Shown here: one piece after another, positions 26,019 through 38,589 of the stretch
How the letters are laid out: each line of letters opens with the position of its first letter
How positions within the stretch are numbered: the first letter of the stretch is position 1
Origin: Jacaranda mimosifolia
Lineage: Eukaryota > Streptophyta > Magnoliopsida > Lamiales > Bignoniaceae
Assembly (NCBI GenBank): GCA_018894105.1
Contig: CM032123.1
Span: 124,001-188,000, forward strand
Length of the DNA stretch: 64,000 bases
Direction: 5' to 3'
The notes under the pieces: generated by a model
Seen by the model: the letters and a program-made list of their open reading frames with translations, nothing else
What the model was told of the DNA's origin: nothing
The model's database searches: none
Made by a program: the position numbers and the translations under genes

Positions 26019-28206
26019 TCATTCAGAGGGCTTTGTCTTGGACCTGTAGAGAAGCTTCTTCTTCTTAGAAGTCTGGTTGTCAAATGTGAGCACAACCTTG
26101 CCAGGCTCACCAATTTTGAAGGCGCAGGAGAGAGCCTGCTCATCGGCCGGTCCAATCTTCCTCACCTTCTGCACAATCCAAGTGTATCCACCCTCGGCAC
26201 TTGGTACAAATTCAGCTCCATAGGAAACATCCCAGCCCACTACTCTCACCTCCCAAACCAATGTGCCGGCCTGCAAAAATCAACAAGTCACTCTTAGAAT
26301 AGAATTCCACAGCTTAGAGATAAAGAACAAAATTCAGTTGTGCTGCAAGATTTTGATGAAGAATAATTTAAGAAGGATTTGTCCACCTCAGTGATAGGCA
26401 ATTCAATAGTATGTTTGCTTGTTGGCTTAATAACTTCCTCTGTTGCAGCATCAGCGGTAGTTAATTCCTGTTCGCCCAACTTGCTAAGGCCACCATATTG
26501 AACTGGTACTTGTTCAGGCGCTATGTATCTGAAATAAATTAGGAAAACTCCAATTAAAATTATTCAACCAGTTGAAGGGGAGAAAAAGGTGATCAGGTTT
26601 ACTGACTTGAACAAGGTCTCAGAAGTCCTGGTAGGACCCGCAAACACAAACTTGCTCTTGGTCCTTTGTGTCAAGAATGGACTGATCATCCTATTGTAAG
26701 CCACATACCACCACGGAACATTGATGAACACCTTTACATCGTCAATAACCAACATCTCAATTAGTACAACTAGCAATGATTTATACGAAACGCTACAAAA
26801 TCCATAAAAGATTGGATATTTAAACCTATATAAACAAGCACGTTGCTTAAAAAGTTCAATCATCTAAAAGAATTGGTAAAAGGAGGGATCTTTTCTTGAG
26901 TATGTACCTGTTTGGCAACAAATTCAGGATAATTGTCCTGGAGCAATTGGAGGGCCTGGTTGGTAGCCTGGCGGAGTTCTTTCTTGAACAAGATGAGTCC
27001 CGGGGAATTCTTAAGATCGGTGACTTGAACAATAGTGCAAGTGCCATCAGGACTAAAGTCGAGCTTCCTGACATTCTTCTCCAGGAACTGAATATACCAC
27101 CTCAAAAACTTGGCTCTCTTCTCAGCATCAGAAAAGGTGTTGCTATACAACTCCTTATCCTGAAACTCACCAAAAGCATTGTAACAAACAGGGTGCCCCT
27201 CTTTATCCACTCCATGAATATACACAACTTTTTCAAGACCCTCACCAATTCCTTCCTCTTCCAACAACTCATCAATCTTGAATTCTTTCCTCCATGCCAC
27301 CACACTTTTCAGCATGGCAAAAGCTTCTTTCACCTTAAAATCCCTAGCCCTCAAGAACTTGAGGAGAATCACATCACTCCTCTCATCAGCAAGAAGTGGG
27401 ACCCCCCAGATAGAGACTTCCTCCGGCGCTGGCGGTGGAGCTGCTACCTCCTCCTCCTTGGGCTTCTCCTCCTCAGCCGGTGCAGCGGCAGGCTCCTCGC
27501 TCGGTGGTGGAGCAGGGGCCGTAACTTCATGAACTATAGTTTCTTTGATTTCTTCAGCCGCTTCCACTTTTTCTTCTACCTTCTCGACCACCATTGTTTC
27601 TGATGGCTCTGCAGCCGGTGCTGCGGTTGCTTTCTCTTCAACCTTTTTCTCCTCTACATGTTCTTTCAAGGGCTCAGCCGCGGCTGGAGGCTGTGGAACT
27701 TCAGCAGGTGCTTCACAAGTTTCTGTTTTCTCTTCAGTCTCTGGCTCTTCGTCTTTCTTCTCTTCAGTCTTTGCCTCTTCTTCTTTCTTCTCTTCAGCTT
27801 TCGGTTCTTCCTCTTTTTTCTCCTCTTCCTTAGCGGGGGCTGGTGGAAGAGGAGGTGGAGCGGTGAATTCATGCTTGTTGAGTGCCTCCTGAATCAACTG
27901 TTTGAATTCATCCAAGGCTTTCTTTTCTGGGTCAATGAGATCATCAACCTTGTTGCTTTCCTCCTTAAAAGAAGAAGATTCAGTAATCTTGTTCTCATCA
28001 AATGCTTCATCTTTTTCCTTCTCTCCCTCCACCACTTCTGCTGCTGCCGGTTTCTCAACATTCTCCGGTTCAGGCTGCGGAGGAGCCTCCTTCTCTACGA
28101 CGGTGGTTATAGGCTTCTCAGCCTCCGGCACATCAGATACCACAACCTCTTCAGTTGCACAGGGGGCCTCATTCTCAGGAGTTGTTTTCTTGTTTTCCTC
28201 AGCCAT
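26019..28206 (-). CDS. PATL: patellin (Sec14/CRAL-TRIO plus GOLD domain phosphoinositide-binding protein), copy B
   Basis: Four exons on the minus strand, 26908-28206, 26607-26731, 26387-26528 and 26019-26270, give 605 residues. The first 260 residues are very acidic and low in complexity, with repeated KKEEE and KAEEKKEEE blocks and proline-alanine stretches. The CRAL-TRIO N-lobe starts at about 268 (SIWGVPLLADERSDVIL), then the Sec14 lobe (GHPVCYNAFGEFQDKEL, DNYPEFVAKQ) and a GOLD domain at about 493-603 with VWEVRVVGWDVSYGAEFVP and the end DNQTSKKKKLLYRSKTKPSE. The N-terminus and C-terminus recall Arabidopsis PATL1/PATL3. The family function is lipid binding at membranes during trafficking and cell-plate maturation. 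Long open frames on the plus strand across exon 1 are shadows of the acidic repeats. Confidence 0.93.
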
Positions 28207-29029
28207 GATAAAAATTTAACTTTCTCTCACTAATCAAGCAACTAACAAAGGTTTTTCTTAAACACAAAAGAAGAAAGCAATTGAAAAAACCGTCTCAATT
28301 GCTATGCTATGCGATGAGAGAGATATAGCAATGGAGATTGGAGGAAGCCGGCGGATTGTGAGGGGCTATTAATATGGAAAATGGGGTGGAATTTTAAGGA
28401 GTGGAGGGGGTGACTCACTACTATGTGTAGAAGAACAGTCTGTCAAAGACTTGAATTTGCCAGCTCGTTACCACTCTTGCAATGGGGTCCATTTCAACCA
28501 CAAAACCCCACCCCCTTTTTTTTTTCCTTTTTCCCCCCTTTTTTAAAATAAACAAACCAAATTAAGCTACTATTAATTTTTTTTGGCTGTAAATTAATTA
28601 TTTATCTGCATATAATAATTAATTAATTACCCCCTCGAATCTTTTTCTTATTATTATCTTAGTTGGCCACCTTAAAATCTTTTGCCTTTTGAATTTTGAA
28701 GCATTAATTTTCAAACTTACCGTTTTTTGTGCTGATTTGGGATTTTGGGTTTTTCATTCTGAAACGAAAAATATCAACATTTTGGAAAATCAAGAAGATC
28801 CTACCCTCTACTCCTTTTGACATTCTTAATACTATAAGCTATCATATTATTTAACATTTTCCTAGCTAGTTTTGGGTTATAATATAGTATGTATATTCCT
28901 AAACCTAATACCATGAAATTTGTGTAATTCTTTAAAACGAATAATTCTCATAAAAATAGATTTTCTTTTGTCACCATATGTACAAATACGGCACAATACC
29001 AAGTCAATTTTTAGGCATTAATATTGGGG

Positions 29030-29465
29030 GTATAAATGAATCGAGTCAAGTTTGAGTGCTCATTTACTAATTCATGAGCTTGAGCTTGGGTTTGGGCTCG
29101 GCTGAGCCTAAACAACCGAGCTCGAGCTCAAGCTCAACTCCTCATAATAGGCTCTAGCTCTGGCTCAACTCGTTAAAGCTTGATAAAGCTTGGCTTTGAT
29201 GAGATTGAATTCGTATGAGCTTAGATGTGCTCTAACTCGTAAGGTCTGGATGAACTTAAATTCATTTAGAATTGAAACAAAATTTATAATAACAAACACC
29301 ATATTAGTATTATTATTATAAAAATATATATAAAATAAAAAGTTCGTTTAGACTCGCGAGCCTATCGAGTCTTGAACTTGGCTCCGCTTGCTTGACTGGC
29401 GAGCTCGGGTTCTGCTCGGCTCGTTTAAGTTCGAGTTGAGTTCGAATCGTTTGCGAATAATCTCA
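29030..29465. repeat. dispersed repeat rich in GAGCTCGAGC / AGCTTGAGC motifs
   Basis: Two GC-richer arms (about 29036-29180 and 29340-29460) carry many imperfect copies of GAGCTTGAGCTCG in opposite senses, with an AT-rich centre. This look is typical of a degenerate non-autonomous hAT element common in plant genomes. No target duplication was identified, so limits are approximate. Confidence 0.4.
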
Positions 29466-30062
29466 TCTTATTTACACTTTTAATTGATATCATTACTATC
29501 TTATATAATCATAATTAATGTATTAATAAAATTTTTCATTTGTACTTGTTCTCAGCAATGATTGTACTAATACAAATTGTTAGGAATTTATGTTAAATTT
29601 TTTAGATTGTGAAAGATTGTACGCAAGAAACTATTAACCAAGTCTGTCCATCTGCATATTATTTTTAGTTTTATTTAATTTGACTTAGGCAATGTGGAAT
29701 TGTCTATGGACACCATCCGGCCTAGGTTCAGGTTGGGTGATTTTATTCCCTGAAAATCCAATTTTCCAGCACAAAACATGGCTATGTGGTTGTCATATAG
29801 AAATGAAATCAAGAAAAATGAAAAGACATTCTTTTTAAGTACAATGAAACGTGTAATCCAAGAAGCATATTTGTTAATTGTGTTAGGTTATTGTGACAGG
29901 CTGTCAAATGATCCACCCACATCTTTGTTTGAAAAATTCCATACCATGCGCCTTTGTCATAATCGCCCTTGTAAAGCCAGCCCAGCCGGCTTATGTCCAA
30001 GTAATAATAATTGTATTAATAAATAATTTAATTAAATATTACCAAATATTATTTCTCACACA

Positions 30063-30521
30063 TAGGTTATGTTTGGTTTTTTTTTTTTATTATATAATTT
30101 ATACACAAACACGTATATCAGAAGCTCATTAGGATTTTCACTCCTAACTTTTCATATTATGTGAGAAACTTATGACAATGGGCCACATGCAACTTGGCAT
30201 AGGTTATGTTTGGTTATTTTTCTGTTTGATTGTATTATATATTTTGAAAGAATGAATTATTAAAAAATACGAAAGTTATTTTTTGGTATGTTTGCTTATA
30301 TTTTGGGTCAGACATTTTTTACTGTAACAGTTAAATCAATATTTTTTATTGAATTTTTGGGTGAAAATAGAATTGAGTCATTATTTAAATATTACAATAA
30401 TAATAAAATACAGATGATATATATATATGGGAGAATGTACGATTTGGAGAAAAATAAGAATGTATTTGGTTATATTTCTTCAAAATAATGTTGTTCCATG
30501 GAAATATAACCAAACAAAATC
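30063..30521. mobile_element. MITE-like element, copy B, split by a SINE
   Basis: The block ends are GGTTATGTTTGGTTA at the left and AATATAACCAAACAAAATC at the right, forming an imperfect inverted repeat. The main part, 30202-30521, aligns in reverse complement with copy A at 16432-16763. Its left end has been duplicated by a SINE inserted at 30079-30197. Confidence 0.6.
30079..30197 (-). mobile_element. short tRNA-like SINE, minus orientation, 18-bp target-site duplication
   Basis: The plus strand shows a poly-T start and the reverse complement has a tRNA-like head (CATGTGGCCCATTGTCATAAGT) ending in a poly-A tail. CATAGGTTATGTTTGGTT occurs directly on both sides, at 30061-30078 and 30198-30215, a perfect 18-bp target-site duplication. 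The host sequence is the end of MITE copy B. The B-box is degenerate in this copy. Related copies are at 35037-35120, 59542-59650 and about 59759-59856. Confidence 0.75.
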
Positions 30522-33394
30522 ATATTTTTTTTCTCTTTTATTTTATGAAGAAAATCGAAAATGCTATTATAGATACAGATACTGTATGCATAGGTAACGG
30601 GTGTTAGTGTTAGTTGTCTATTGGTTGAGTAGGACCCATCAGCCTCGTCCTTCCATGCGCCAAAGTAGTCCAAGCTGCAGGCTGATCTTTTTTTGCTGTC
30701 GTTTTCTATCTGAAAATTTTGAAATTTTTTTAAAATTTCCCTGTGTCCCACTTCGAAATATATACAGAACTATTTTTTTTTTCTCCCAATCGAGGAAATG
30801 TAAAAACAAAAGAGAAACAAGAGTTAACGTTGGAGGGCCAACTTTGTCTGAATCCGTTGGGGAAAATAATTAAAGTTGGTAATGAGCAATAATTTCAGAA
30901 TTTATATATGTTTCCATAAAAAGGGATTGTAGTTTTAACATGAAAATTGTAATAAAGACAGCGAAATCGATTGCGTGCATCTTACAATTTGTTTCTCATT
31001 GCCAATTCCAAAAGGGCTGCAGCTGAAAACAAAATGGACCCTATCTACACCAACGGTAAATTTTTTAGCCCACCAAACTGTCAAGGACAGAGTCTAAAAC
31101 TTCAAATTTGGTGACAAGATTAAATTTTTAATAAATATGAAGAATAATATTGAAGTCGAATGAAAAATTATGTCAATATATTTAGTCACACGGGTCAAGA
31201 GGTCAAACAGTGATTAGACTCAAATTAAATCTATCAAGCCAACTGAAAGACCAAATTAAACGGGATATAATTCATTTTTTATGAAAATTATCAGATTTAA
31301 TAGGCTGAATAATGATAACTAGGACTTTATCTTAGTTAACTTTCCTCTCTATATTTAATAAAGGGATATTTATAGCTATAGATTGAGGTGGTCACAAACT
31401 ATTCTTCAAATATGACAACACTGGATTTAGTCATGTAGTTGAGATTTGAGGTCATAGGATGAGGGGTTGGATTGTGCTTGACTTGCGAAAAAAAAAATAC
31501 GGACCTTTTAGAATGCTTTGTTATTTTGATCACTTTTGCGGGTATTTTAGTCTTTTTTTCTGTACTGTACACTTCAAATTTTAATAAATACATATAACAT
31601 AATTTATATAAACTCGATGAGACGAGAAATATGTATTGTATTCCTCACCTTTTATGCAAAGAATCCAACAACAAAAATATGTGAAAGCTATTTTTATATG
31701 TATCACTACTAAGGTACATGGATCCTCATTTTGCAACTCTTTGATGGTCAGATGATCACGAAAGCAACTCTGGGAGCAAAATCTGGAGCTGGTGCAGGGA
31801 ATTTAATGACTTATATAAATCACCCCTTGATGGCTGAGGACTGATATATATGCATATACATAGATAGGTACGTGCAATTAAATCTATATGAAACTTCAAC
31901 CTTTAAATGACAGTGCCCCTCAACCACACCCTCAATCATTTGGTGCTTGCCATGGAATCATACTGTCTCAATTCTCTATTAATATGCAGTGTTTGGGACA
32001 AGAAATTGACACTATAGTCGCTGGTTCCATGGTTTCTCAACATCGGTCCCAAAAGCAAGCATTCTGCAGCTGGCATATATATTCTGCCCCATTAATTTGG
32101 CCGGCCCCGACCCTGTGATTGCAACAAATATTGAAAACATGCCGAAGCGGAACTGGTGGTTTCTGTTTCTGTTTATTTCATCCACTTTGTTTGAATCAAA
32201 TTGCGCTAAATTTCGAAAATTGGGCTTATTGGTAGAAAAATTTGGAACATTAATTAGCAGTGCAAGTGCAGCTTATCTGGATATATGCTAGGATGATTTT
32301 CTGTCACACCATGCATATTTTAGTGTGAGAAGAGACATAAATTCAATTTATTTATGCTGTAGGTGCTAATATAGATTAATTTCGAGGTTGAGATATATAT
32401 ATATATATATTTTTCCTGACCTTTTTCGATATATGCTGATGGTCTTGTGTAAAAAAGACGCATGATATAATCCCAATTGCAGATAGAATTGCGCTACTAT
32501 ACTAGCTAATGGAAAAGGGTGTTGAAGTTTCACAATTTGATGATTTTTTTATTTATTTAACTTATATTAATATAAACAATTAAACTTGTTTGTATGAATC
32601 CCACTTGAAGAATCTTAAGCAGTATGGGGTTGGATATGGCGATAATTAAGGAGCCGCTGCCGGCTTTAGTAATTTATAAGTCAATTCCAGTTTGTCCGAT
32701 TAGGGCCGCAAATAATAGCCTCCACCCACCCCCACAAAACACACAACATGAAAATGGGTCAAGTCTTTAGCACATGCAAGTTTCATATGGGGATGCGGGG
32801 CCTCAATGTTTCTCATTTGGGGCTGGGCTTGGGTGGCAGATTGGCAGTTGTCACCATTAGTCACGTCCTCAGCCTCAAAACCCAAACTTCTGGCCATAAA
32901 GAAAGACCACTAGCTGTCATATCCCCACCAAATTACTTTCTCTAATCGGCAACTCTATCTACATATATAAACAGAATCACAATATTTTTCCTTTGTATCT
33001 AACAACTGAGAACTAATAAAGGTCATCAACAGGTCCCTCTCATACCAACATCACTAGTATTTCTGTAACATGATCATGGCACAGTACATTTAATAATAGT
33101 TTCAATAGTGTTCCTTAGCCTCTACAATTATTACTTATATATAATAATATAAAAAACATGGGAAACTGACCAGTAGGGGATAATTATATTTTACATATAG
33201 AGAATAAACTGCATCAAAATTCAAAACTATGTACGATAGTATTAATTATTCAAATACAGCTAAGCTTCAGACATAAGCGTGAACTACTCACACATAACAA
33301 ACTCTACTTCTCTACTGCACATACAATACAATACCCTCTACTAGGGCTACAATCTCCAACTATGTTCCCTGGACAGTACACTAGGACCACAGCC

Positions 33395-35838
33395 TCAGAC
33401 TATGTTCCCATGATTATTCTTACAATTGAAGGATTTGGCAAAATACAAGAAGGCTAGAGAACTTGTAGCATTAAGTCCAGCAAGTAACCAATAGAAGTAA
33501 TCTAGATGTGCTCGATTTGTGTTATCCGAGAACCAGCCTCCTTCACCACCATCACTAGTAATCCTCTGAATGATGCATATAAGAATGCTGCTCAAGAAAC
33601 TACCAATCCCCAATATACTTAGACATATAGATAGACCGACAGATTTCAAACCACAAGGGACCTGATCATAGAACAGCTCCTGCAATCCAATCAACGTGAA
33701 CACGTCTGCAATCCCGTATACAATGTACTGAGGGATTAGCCACCAGAAACTCATGGGAACCTTTGCTTTCGGCAAATCAGCTAATCCGTATTCTAAAGCA
33801 GTTTTAAGTCTCCTTCTCTCGACTAGAGCTGCGGTGACCATGCAAAGAGTGCAAATAAACATACCTGTTCCAATTCTCTGAAGTTTTGTTATTCCAGAGG
33901 TAGTTCCGGTTATAATTCTGGCCAATGGAACTAGAACACGGTCATAGATGGGGATGCAAAGAATGATTGTAAGACCAATTATGTACTGAAGTGAAGCAGC
34001 CGGTACATCAAAGCTTGAACCGATGGATCTGTCCATCGTAATTCCTTGTTTGGTAAAGAGGGTTGGTGGTTGGGCTAAGACAATGGCAAATGCCAAAGAT
34101 GTAGCCCACAGTGGAGTTAAGTTGAGAAGCGCTTTTGCCTCTTCAACCTCCTGCATGCTGCAAACTTCCTCGTATTCCAAAGAGCCATCTGGTGCTAGCA
34201 AGGCTTTGTTAAGAAACCTGTTTTGAATGCAAAAATACTTTATGCAATGCATTGTGCTGAAGGAATTGCTGAGAACGTAGATGAGGCACTAAAGAAGTAT
34301 AGAAGAACCACCAAAAGTGCAGAGCAATCAAAAGATTCTTACTTGAATTGCTGAGAACGTAGATGAGGCACTGTATCCTGCTCTTCTTCATTGTAAGCAC
34401 TTGCAGAAGGGATAACTCTCCGATTCATTGCTGCTTTAATAAAAACTTGACTAACTCTCGAAAGAGCACATTTCTCATCTCTTTTGATGCTATATCGGTA
34501 ACATTTGGTCCCAAACATGAATACTATCAGCCCAATTACCATAGAAATACAAGGGATCCCAAATCCAATGCCCCAGCTAACGTTATCTTGAATGTAATTT
34601 AAGGCCAACAGAGCTGCCAAAGGACCGGCAGATGAACCAAAATACCACCAATTGAAAAATGAGCTTCTGCTTCTTAACTCTTCAGGATCTTGGTCATCAA
34701 ATTGATCCGCTCCAAAGGCCAGAATACAAGGTTTATGTGCCGCTTGTCCAATTGCCATTAAATATAGTGAGATGAAGAAGAGCAAAACGTCAAGCTGACT
34801 AGGGTACCGCGAATTGATGACAGATCCTCCTTGGCAAAGGCAAGCCGATGCAGCCAACAAGCCAAGTGCCTATTATGTATCAAAGTTTAATTAGAATGAT
34901 TATGTCATTGATTAGATTCAAAAGCTTAACAGAACTATTAAGATTTAGATAATATTATACACGGGCTTCCAGCATCAAGTGCTACTGCAGACATACCAAG
35001 AATTAAGTGAATTATCTGTTTCATGCATTTTTTTTTATTTATACACACGCACATCAAGAGTATGTTACGACTCAAATTCCTGACCTCCCACATTATGTGG
35101 GAGACTTATGTCAACTCGGCATCTGTTTCATGCCAGTTTTGTACAAGGAATTTCCCCAATATGAACTCGCACTAATATGCACATCGAATTTTGGAGATGT
35201 TACGATAAAATACAACATCAATGTTTTCATATTATCTAATAAATGAAGTTGGAAAATTCGAATGTAAAGCTAACTGACCAAGATATAGAGCAGCGAAGAA
35301 AGCACAATGGTTCGGTATCGGCCCAGAAACGACTCGGCCACAAAAGTACCCAAAAGTGGGAGCAGTAAACCTGTGCCTGACCATATATTTATGCTGGCTG
35401 CCGCCGCAGCTGTCGACTGCCCGAGCGGCCCCGTAAGATACGTAATCAGATTGGAACCAACTCCAAAATATGCAAACCTCTCTGCTGCCCCAACCCCTGC
35501 ATGCAGCATGCGACTCAATTATACAACTGCTCAGCAAAATAATTTAAATACCCTGAAAAAAAAATAAAAATAAAAATGCAAATAATCATAGTTTCTGATG
35601 TCTGTAGACAATATAACTGACTGCATTTAACCTAGGAAGAGATTTTTACTTGACGCATGCACACACACAAACACACAAGTATATATATATTGTATGTATT
35701 ACCTATGATGAAACAAGCAGATCGCCAGGAGCCCGATTGAGATTTTTGGGCGGGCCGGCCCGCATAATCAGCCATTCCATTGACAGTATCGTTTTCACCA
35801 TTCTGATAACTGAGAGTGGTATCATAGGAAATAGACAT
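33395..35838 (-). CDS. NRT1/PTR family transporter, NPF5-like
   Basis: Four exons on the minus strand, 35703-35838, 35279-35496, 34343-34869 and 33395-34217, give 567 residues, a normal NPF length with about 12 membrane segments. Family landmarks are [30 protein letters not shown], the PTR signature region [41 protein letters not shown], and a C-terminal half with [35 protein letters not shown] and [19 protein letters not shown] proteins move nitrate, peptides or hormones with protons across the plasma membrane or tonoplast. The pattern and neighbours suggest the NPF5.10-5.16 group, known mainly from vacuolar nitrate transport. The usual ExxER motif in helix 1 reads GAAER, with the first Glu replaced by Gly. 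Intron 2 contains a SINE, and intron 3 has a 28-bp copy of the exon 3 end. Confidence 0.9.
34263..34290. repeat. 28-bp duplicate of the NPF exon 3 end, inside intron 3
   Basis: The 28 bases 34263-34290 are identical to 34345-34372, which encode the last residues of exon 3. The intronic copy lacks the splice donor that follows the exon copy. Sequence outside the 28 bases is unrelated. Confidence 0.8.
35037..35120 (-). mobile_element. short tRNA-like SINE in NPF intron 2, 13-bp target-site duplication
   Basis: Poly-T at about 35038-35046 on the plus strand is followed by the same core as the other short SINEs (ACACACGCACATCA, then CCTGACCTCCCACAT). ATCTGTTTCATGC flanks it exactly on both sides, at 35024-35036 and 35121-35133. 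It lies between NPF exons 2 and 3 in the same transcriptional sense as the gene. Confidence 0.78.
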
Positions 35839-37802
35839 TGTAATTGGGAATAGTACAGAATCCAGAAGGAAGAGTACTACTGTACAGTACTGCAGAGTGT
35901 AGATTTTTCAGCGGCAAATAAACTCTGAAACTGAAAACACTATAAAGAAATTAAAATACTTATTTGAATTAAAAGATTTGTCCATAATGAAATACTCATG
36001 ACTCTTAATTAAAAATGATTTTTTATTTTTCTAATTTCAAACCCCATTAAATACCACATTACGTCACCAAAAAAAAGATCCAAATTGTTCAAATTCTTTC
36101 TCACAAACTTTTATTGACATTAATTTAATTTGAAGATTTTGAATTTCTTGAATGATTTCGTATTAATAATTTGCAGTGTAATTTTCTATAAAAATTGATA
36201 ATAATTTAATTAGTAACCATAATAAGTATTACTTTTAATGAAATAATTGCACACCACAACATACATGACAAAATTATATTTTTTCATTCCCAATTTACTT
36301 AAATTCTCCCACAAGTTTGTAGGTAGCAAACTGCAAAGGCTTATTTTATGGCATGGACTTGACCTGTGCTCGCATTTGCATGTATACGTGTAGAAACCAG
36401 TGCATGCATGCAAGCCGAGAGCCCAACACCTGTTTTTTCTTGAAATTTTAACTACTTGGAGAATTTGGTACGTCTATTCAACCAGCCCTCATTATAAATA
36501 ACAATGCTAAAATTTAAGTGATAATATAAAATTATTATTAATGGCATTTGTGAGTTATAAAAATAGTTTTGATTCCATCACTAATAATAGATAGTAATTG
36601 ATAGTAATTTATTTTGTTTTAATAATAAACAATTAAAATTTTATATGATCACATGTAGTTATGATAAAAACAACTAAAAATTATACACATCTTCGTTGTT
36701 CCTTCCAAATCTTAAGATAATTTATACACTACAAGTCTGCAACTACTTTTTTTCCTTTATAGTTATTCTCTTTCTTTCAAATTGGGCTTCAACACGTAAT
36801 TTGTGTGATAAATATTGTTCATACAAATTTTGAGTCTGTAAAAAGAAATACAAGACAAGAAAAATATGGACAAATTCAATATCTGATTTAAAATAAAAGA
36901 GGTTACAATATCTTGAAAATAACTTTGTAATAGAAGATTAATTTCTCTGATTCTTCTCCTTTGGATTTGATTCAAGGCTTGATACTTGTTTTTGAATTGA
37001 ATGAATAATTTTCTCCTAAACTTGTGGATGAAATCACGAACCACCTTGAAATCAAGTATTTATTTTGATATCAAAGTCTTTAAAATTTAATGCTTTTGAA
37101 GAAAATATAGAACCCTTGTGGTTGTAGCACTTATTCGTGGCAAGAGTTCGAACTTGAGAGCTTGATACTTGAATTTCTTGATCTCTGGTATGTTTCCCAA
37201 CACCCCATTTTATATAAACAAAATAGGATTTGATGACTTGAAATTTGAGTCTTTCCTTGGGCTTGAATACCATTTGAGATTGACCTAATTTACTAATGGG
37301 CCACATTTAAACATATTTTGGGCCCAAATGGCTGATCCAAAATAAATAATAATTTTATAATTCATTTTGAATTAGCTCATTTATGAAGTCCAAATTCATT
37401 ATAAATTTTAATTTAAAACCCAAATCAATATCTATTCATTTCAACTATCAAAGGATTTTTTATCCCAATAAAATTTCAATGCCAACAAATATGACAAACT
37501 CGGGGAATGTTGGTGCTAACAAAAATCAATTAGCCCGTTGTGTTGTGATAGGCAATAGCGTCTTATAATTTAGCCCATTGGGCCTTGAAGAGATGTTGGA
37601 CTTCAAGGCCATCTGAATATTATTTCCTGCCCATGTCCACTCGTGGCCTTCTCGTTTGTTCTTTTTCTTTCTTTATTTCGTTTTTTTTTTTTTCGATTAT
37701 CATTGGGATGTGTAATATAAAAGTCAGCCAGAAAACAGTGAGAGACATTTGATTTTGTTGTTAAATTTGACTTGGAACTTGGAAGTTTCCGTACATATTC
37801 TT

Positions 37803-37833
<31 letters not shown>

Positions 37834-38589
37834 AAAAAAAGTAATTATAGATCGAAAAAATGTATGCCAACGATATTATATTTATATTATTCAAATTGGT
37901 TCATGTAAAAATAAATGCAGTGAAGCCTAAAAAGCCTCAGGGGGTGGGTTATAATTGTATAAAAATTAGACATGACATCATTAATTATCAAAATTACAAA
38001 TATTAATGAAAATACAATTTTAAAATAAAACAAAATATAATTTTTTTTTTAGATATATCTTCTTATATGGTCTATATGACTGTGGTCATATATTAGTCTT
38101 TTTTTTTTTTTTTTATCATTTTTAAATTTCTCATTGTTGAAATAATATCTTTAACAAGATGTACGATTTTTAAAAATTCATTTAATTCGACATATAATTT
38201 TTTTTATATTGTTTTTCCAGAAAAAATGATAATGAACTAGTTATTTAAATAGTAAAACAATAAGGAAAATATTATAAGCTTACCCAGAGTCACAGCGACA
38301 CTACGGTGAGCCATAAACCCAGATTTGCGCTTCTGTTTCTCCCACTCGATGCTCCTCTCGAAATCCTCCTCAGATTCGAAAATTTCAGATTAAATCTAAT
38401 GACGACGTTAACAGCTCTGAGCAAATCATAGCCTTCAGCTGTCAGAAATCCAATTCTGTTGACAGATCCAAATAAATTTCAGTAGAAAAAGATCAATAGA
38501 GAAATAGAGAAAATTTCCATTTTCTTGAATTTCTATTCTTGTGGATTATTCTTGATTCAGATCTGACTGACCTTGTTAAGAACGAAGCG
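35839..38589. other. divergent intergenic region between NPF and TM9SF genes
   Basis: It holds both promoters and the TM9SF 5' UTR (likely from about 38280). The centre is AT-rich without supported genes. A CA repeat lies at 37801-37828 and poly-T runs at about 37679-37694 and 38098-38114. Short open frames around 36763-37306 and 37383-37568 have no recognisable product. Confidence 0.5.
37801..37828. repeat. CA dinucleotide microsatellite
   Basis: About 13 CA units, located between the NPF and TM9SF genes. Confidence 0.85.

Larger units (their letters stand above)
28207..33394. other. 5.2-kb intergenic region upstream of patellin B
   Basis: No gene could be supported. The first 250 bp should be the patellin B promoter and 5' UTR; an AT-rich TATA-like patch lies near 28366-28375. 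A repeat rich in GAGCTCGAGC-type motifs occupies about 29030-29465, and a MITE with a nested SINE lies at 30063-30521. The interval 30530-33390 is AT-rich and featureless apart from a TA run near 32395-32411. Confidence 0.5.

Noticed and set aside
26896..28233. Several long plus-strand open frames across patellin B exon 1
   Set aside because: They are antisense shadows of the acidic Glu/Lys/Pro repeats; translations are Ser/Phe/Leu-rich low complexity.
31888..32291. Two plus-strand frames in the region upstream of the NPF gene
   Set aside because: No domain, no homology I recognise, and no start or splice context.
36763..37306. Two minus-strand frames that might be a retroelement remnant
   Set aside because: No motif of gag, protease, integrase or reverse transcriptase could be seen, and no terminal repeats were found.
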